From positions 1 to 8,018 of the forward strand of contig JBAVKQ010000105.1 in assembly GCA_049688395.1 (NCBI GenBank): a stretch of DNA of 8,018 nucleotides. Direction: 5' to 3'. The position numbers and the translations under genes are program-made. Shown one piece after another: positions 5,781-8,018 of the stretch. This DNA is from Prado023 sp049688395 (lineage in GTDB: Bacteria; Actinomycetota; Actinomycetes; S36-B12; CAIYMF01). The notes beneath the pieces were generated by a model, which saw nothing but the letters and a program-made list of their open reading frames with translations, had not been told where the DNA came from and made no database searches. Each line of letters starts with the position of its first letter. Position 1 is the first letter of the stretch.

Positions 5781-6974
5781 ATGGCCAGCACCGAGACCTC
5801 CGCTCCCCCCACCACCACTGGTGGCGGGGGGAAGCGAGCCCGAAGGGGTAAGGGGGGCGTCCATCGGCAGGAACTCGCCGGGTGGGCGTTCGTCAGCCCC
5901 TCCCTGATCATCCTCGGGCTGTTCCTGGTCCTGCCCGTGATCATGGCCCTGTGGGTCAGCGTGTCGGACTGGAGCGGGCGCGGTAGTCCGTTCTCGTCCG
6001 GGGTCAACTTCGTCGGTACGACGAACTACGAGACGGTGCTCAGTGGGCAGGGTTTGGCGGGCCGCGACTTCGGCCTGTCCATGCGCAACAACGTGTACTA
6101 CGTCCTGTTGGTGGTGCCACTGCAGACGATCCTGTCCTTGACGCTGGCGTTCCTGGTCAACCGCCGGGTCCTGCGCGGCAAGAGCTTCTTCCGCACAGCG
6201 TTCTACTTCCCGTCGGTAACGAGTTCAGTCGCGATCACCGTGCTGTGGCTCTTCCTCTTCTCCGCCACAGGCGCAGTCAACGCGGCATTGGCCTGGCTGG
6301 GTATCAACGGTCCCAACTGGTTCAACGACCCACGCGGGGTCCTGCACATCATCTTGGGGATCAACCCACCGCCGGAGTCGCTGACCAATCCCGGATTCCT
6401 GGGAGTCACCCCGTGGGAGTGGCTCTCGGGGCCGTCCGTGGCGATGAGCGCATTCATCCTGATGGCGATCTTCACGACGTCTGGCACGTTCATGCTGCTG
6501 TTCCTGGCGGCACTGCAGAGCATCGGGGAGGACACCGAGGAAGCCGCGATGGTCGACGGGGCCAACGTCTGGCAGCGGTTCCGGCACGTGACCCTGCCGA
6601 TGCTGCGACCCACCCTGTTCACGGTCATCACGCTTGGTCTGATCGGTACGTGGCAGGTGTTCGACCAGATCTACACCGGCACACAGGGTGGGCCGGCCAA
6701 GACGACCCTCACCCCGGCCTATCTGTCCTACGAAACGGCGTTCATCACCCAGGATTGGGGCCGCGGGGCCGCGATCTCGTTCATCCTATTCGCCATCATC
6801 GTGGTCATGACCATCCTGCAGCGGGTCATCCTGGGTGAGTCCGACCCGGCCAATCCCTCCCGCCGTGATCGGCGCAAGATGCGCAAGCAGGAGCAGCGCG
6901 CCGAAGTGGCCGCGGTCGCTGTGGGGACACCGTCCGGTGGCGCCGGCGTGGCGGAGGGGGATTCCGATGGCTAA
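5781..6974 (+). CDS. Sugar ABC-transporter permease, MalF-type
   Basis: This 397-residue inner-membrane subunit forms half of the sugar channel with the next gene product. Hydrophobic segments lie at about 33-62, 104-126, 138-160, 218-246, 278-296 and 330-351. The EAA motif that docks the ATPase is at 253-273 (E-E-A-A-M-V-D-G-A-N...V-T-L-P), with the D-G-A core and final L-P conserved. Two features are larger than usual. One is the loop between helices 3 and 4 (about 176-217, with N-P-P-P-E-S-L-T-N-P and a W-E-W-L motif). The other is a charged cytoplasmic tail after residue 351, with R/K-rich and then Gly/Ala-rich sequence. The cytoplasmic N-terminus is Gly/Lys/Arg-rich (about 11-27). Its ATG is two bases after the binding-protein stop with no strong ribosome site, so coupling is likely. 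It overlaps the next gene by eight bases. Confidence 0.9.
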   Translation: MASTETSAPPTTTGGGGKRARRGKGGVHRQELAGWAFVSPSLIILGLFLVLPVIMALWVSVSDWSGRGSPFSSGVNFVGTTNYETVLSGQGLAGRDFGLSMRNNVYYVLLVVPLQTILSLTLAFLVNRRVLRGKSFFRTAFYFPSVTSSVAITVLWLFLFSATGAVNAALAWLGINGPNWFNDPRGVLHIILGINPPPESLTNPGFLGVTPWEWLSGPSVAMSAFILMAIFTTSGTFMLLFLAALQSIGEDTEEAAMVDGANVWQRFRHVTLPMLRPTLFTVITLGLIGTWQVFDQIYTGTQGGPAKTTLTPAYLSYETAFITQDWGRGAAISFILFAIIVVMTILQRVILGESDPANPSRRDRRKMRKQEQRAEVAAVAVGTPSGGAGVAEGDSDG

Positions 6975-7827
6975 GCAGGCGGTGCACCGCTACCCGGGGC
7001 AGGGGCGGGGTTGGACAGTCGTGTTCAACTACACGTTCCTGATCTTCCTTGCCCTGCTCTACATATTCCCGTTCCTGGTCCAGGTGTCCAACTCGTTCAA
7101 GACCGATTTCGAAGCCACCAACGCAGGCTTGAGCCTGTGGTCGAGCAACTGGACAACTGCGGCCTACAACACGCTGTTCAACAACTCGAACTTCCCAGTG
7201 TGGGTGCAGAACTCGTTCATCGTCACAGTGTTCGTCACCGCGGGCCGGGTGTTCTTCAACTGTCTGGCGGGCTACGCCCTGGCTCGGCTGGAGTTCCGGG
7301 GCCGGAAGTTGATCTTCGCGGGGCTGATCGCGGTCATGTCCGTGCCCGGCGTCGTGCTGCTCATCCCCAAGTTCCTGGTGATCAACCAGATGGGGATCTA
7401 TGACACCTACCTGGGCATGATCGTGCCGCTGTTGGTCGACGCGGCCGGCATCTTCATCATGAAGAACTTCTTCGAATCCATTCCCGTCTCGGTCGAGGAA
7501 GCAGCGAGAGTCGACGGGGCCAGCACCTTCCGCATCTTCTGGTCGGTGTCGCTGCCGATGGCCCGGCCCGCGATCATGACCATCGTGATCATGTCGTTCC
7601 AGGGATCCTGGAACGAGTTGAGCCACTTCATCATCTCGACACAGAGCCCGCAGCTGACGACTTTGACCAAGGGGGTGGCCAGCCTCGCCTCAGGCGGTCT
7701 GGGCTCGGGCAACCAGTTCCCGTTGCAACTGGCGGCCGCGCTGCTGATGACCATCCCGGTGGCCATCGTGTTCTTCATCTTCCAGAAGAAGATCATGTAC
7801 AGCGCCGGCGGTGCGGTCAAGGAGTAA
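6967..7827 (+). CDS. Sugar ABC-transporter permease, MalG-type
   Basis: This 286-residue partner permease has predicted helices at about 19-40, 81-105, 116-138, 148-166, 200-215 and 252-275. Its EAA motif at 177-197 (V-E-E-A-A-R-V-D-G-A-S...S-L-P) has the conserved D-G-A and L-P. The periplasmic segment F-x-x-T-N-A-G-L and the Y-A-L-A-R-L-x-F-R-G stretch at 103-112 fit the MalG family. The length is typical (about 270-300). I chose the ATG at 6967 because GGAGGGG at 6953-6959 lies seven bases upstream. A start at 6835 in the same frame would add 44 residues unlike this family. It overlaps the previous stop by eight bases. No ATPase gene follows; the coding region ends 65 bases before an IS boundary. 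Confidence 0.9.
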   Translation: MAKQAVHRYPGQGRGWTVVFNYTFLIFLALLYIFPFLVQVSNSFKTDFEATNAGLSLWSSNWTTAAYNTLFNNSNFPVWVQNSFIVTVFVTAGRVFFNCLAGYALARLEFRGRKLIFAGLIAVMSVPGVVLLIPKFLVINQMGIYDTYLGMIVPLLVDAAGIFIMKNFFESIPVSVEEAARVDGASTFRIFWSVSLPMARPAIMTIVIMSFQGSWNELSHFIISTQSPQLTTLTKGVASLASGGLGSGNQFPLQLAAALLMTIPVAIVFFIFQKKIMYSAGGAVKE

Positions 7828-7892
7828 CCCCTACCCGTCCGGGCGGCAGGCCACGCCGTTCGGCGCCGTTCTCGCTCGGTCTGGTCTAGGTC

Positions 7893-8018
7893 CAATACCG
7901 TTAAGTTAGAGTGACATGGGTGTAGTTTGTTGGTATGCCTCGCGCTGGATGGGTGAAGCCGGAGACGGATCGTCGGTTGTCTGACCTGGTCTCGGTCGGA
8001 GTGCTGACGCGGGTGTTC
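7893..8018 (+). mobile_element. 5' end of a second IS4-type insertion sequence (right edge of window)
   Basis: Bases 7893-8012 align without gaps to the reverse complement of 1-120, about 81% identical by hand count. The shared block starts at CAATACCGTT (7893-7902) and continues through TTAGAG, ACATGGGTGTAGTTTG and into the transposase. Sequence just before 7893 does not match the left copy, so the element edge is probably here. The two copies are related but not identical, so they are different elements or anciently separated copies. Both face outward. Confidence 0.8.
7935..8018 (+). CDS. IS4-family transposase, N-terminal 28 codons only (cut by window edge)
   Basis: The frame from ATG at 7935 stays open to the window end and begins MPRAGWVKPETDRRLSDLVS, followed by VGVLTRVF. 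This matches the IS4-type transposase N-terminus and the left-edge copy at most residues; the differences are largely conservative (V/K, T/S, L/V). A short leader of about 40 bases separates the element edge from the start. No catalytic residues are in view, so activity cannot be judged. Confidence 0.75.
   Translation, partial: MPRAGWVKPETDRRLSDLVSVGVLTRVF

Noticed and set aside
6826..7626. 266-residue minus-strand frame opposite the MalG-type permease
   Set aside because: Its His/Asp/Arg-rich repetitive composition is that of reverse-complemented hydrophobic codons, with no supporting start.
7828..7892. Intrinsic terminator after the MalG-type permease
   Set aside because: CGCCG/CGGCG near 7855-7866 can form only a tiny stem with a two-base loop and no T-run follows, so I cannot support a terminator.
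1..8018. CRISPR array or tRNA/rRNA gene
   Set aside because: I saw no regularly spaced repeats and no cloverleaf or rRNA-like sequence on either strand.

Overview
The window reads as accessory or genome-edge DNA from a high-GC actinomycete (Actinomycetota). The evidence is GC-rich coding with strong G/C preference at third codon positions, a lipoprotein sugar-binding protein with two permeases and no adjacent ATPase gene, and family-level resemblance of the insertion-sequence ends. I cannot name a genus from the sequence alone.

Layout. Both edges are the 5' ends of IS4-type insertion sequences. Positions 1-120 (minus strand) and 7893-8018 (plus strand) align when one is reverse-complemented, at about 81% by hand count. 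Each contains the first 26-28 codons of a transposase, and both genes read outward, so the ~7.8 kb between them is bracketed by inverted IS ends. Next to the left IS is a divergent three-gene cluster: a three-helix membrane protein on the minus strand (186-560), then a small Xre-type regulator (713-958) overlapping by 17 bases a second three-helix membrane protein (942-1346). The regulator appears leaderless, with a small palindrome over its -35 box. From 1347 to 2838 I find no convincing intact gene, only protein-like scraps, including a likely frameshifted relic on the minus strand (2062-2255). A complete AAA-type ATPase with a winged-helix tail follows (2839-3972), convergent with a small 55-codon minus-strand ORF (4022-4189).

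The right half is a compact carbohydrate ABC importer operon: a lipoprotein solute-binding protein (4522-5778), a MalF-type permease (5781-6974) and a MalG-type permease (6967-7827). A palindrome at 4425-4436 upstream is a candidate operator. No nucleotide-binding subunit is present. As in many actinomycetes, a shared MsiK-type ATPase elsewhere could energise it, or the missing gene could lie beyond the IS that begins 65 bases after the last permease.

The sugar operon is ordinary in type. The less ordinary parts are the bracketing by two diverged outward-facing IS ends, the leaderless regulator and membrane-protein cluster, the decayed 1.5 kb zone, and the orphan ATPase. I see no clear sign of a wholly new system; the ATPase and the regulator cluster are the best candidates for undescribed functions.
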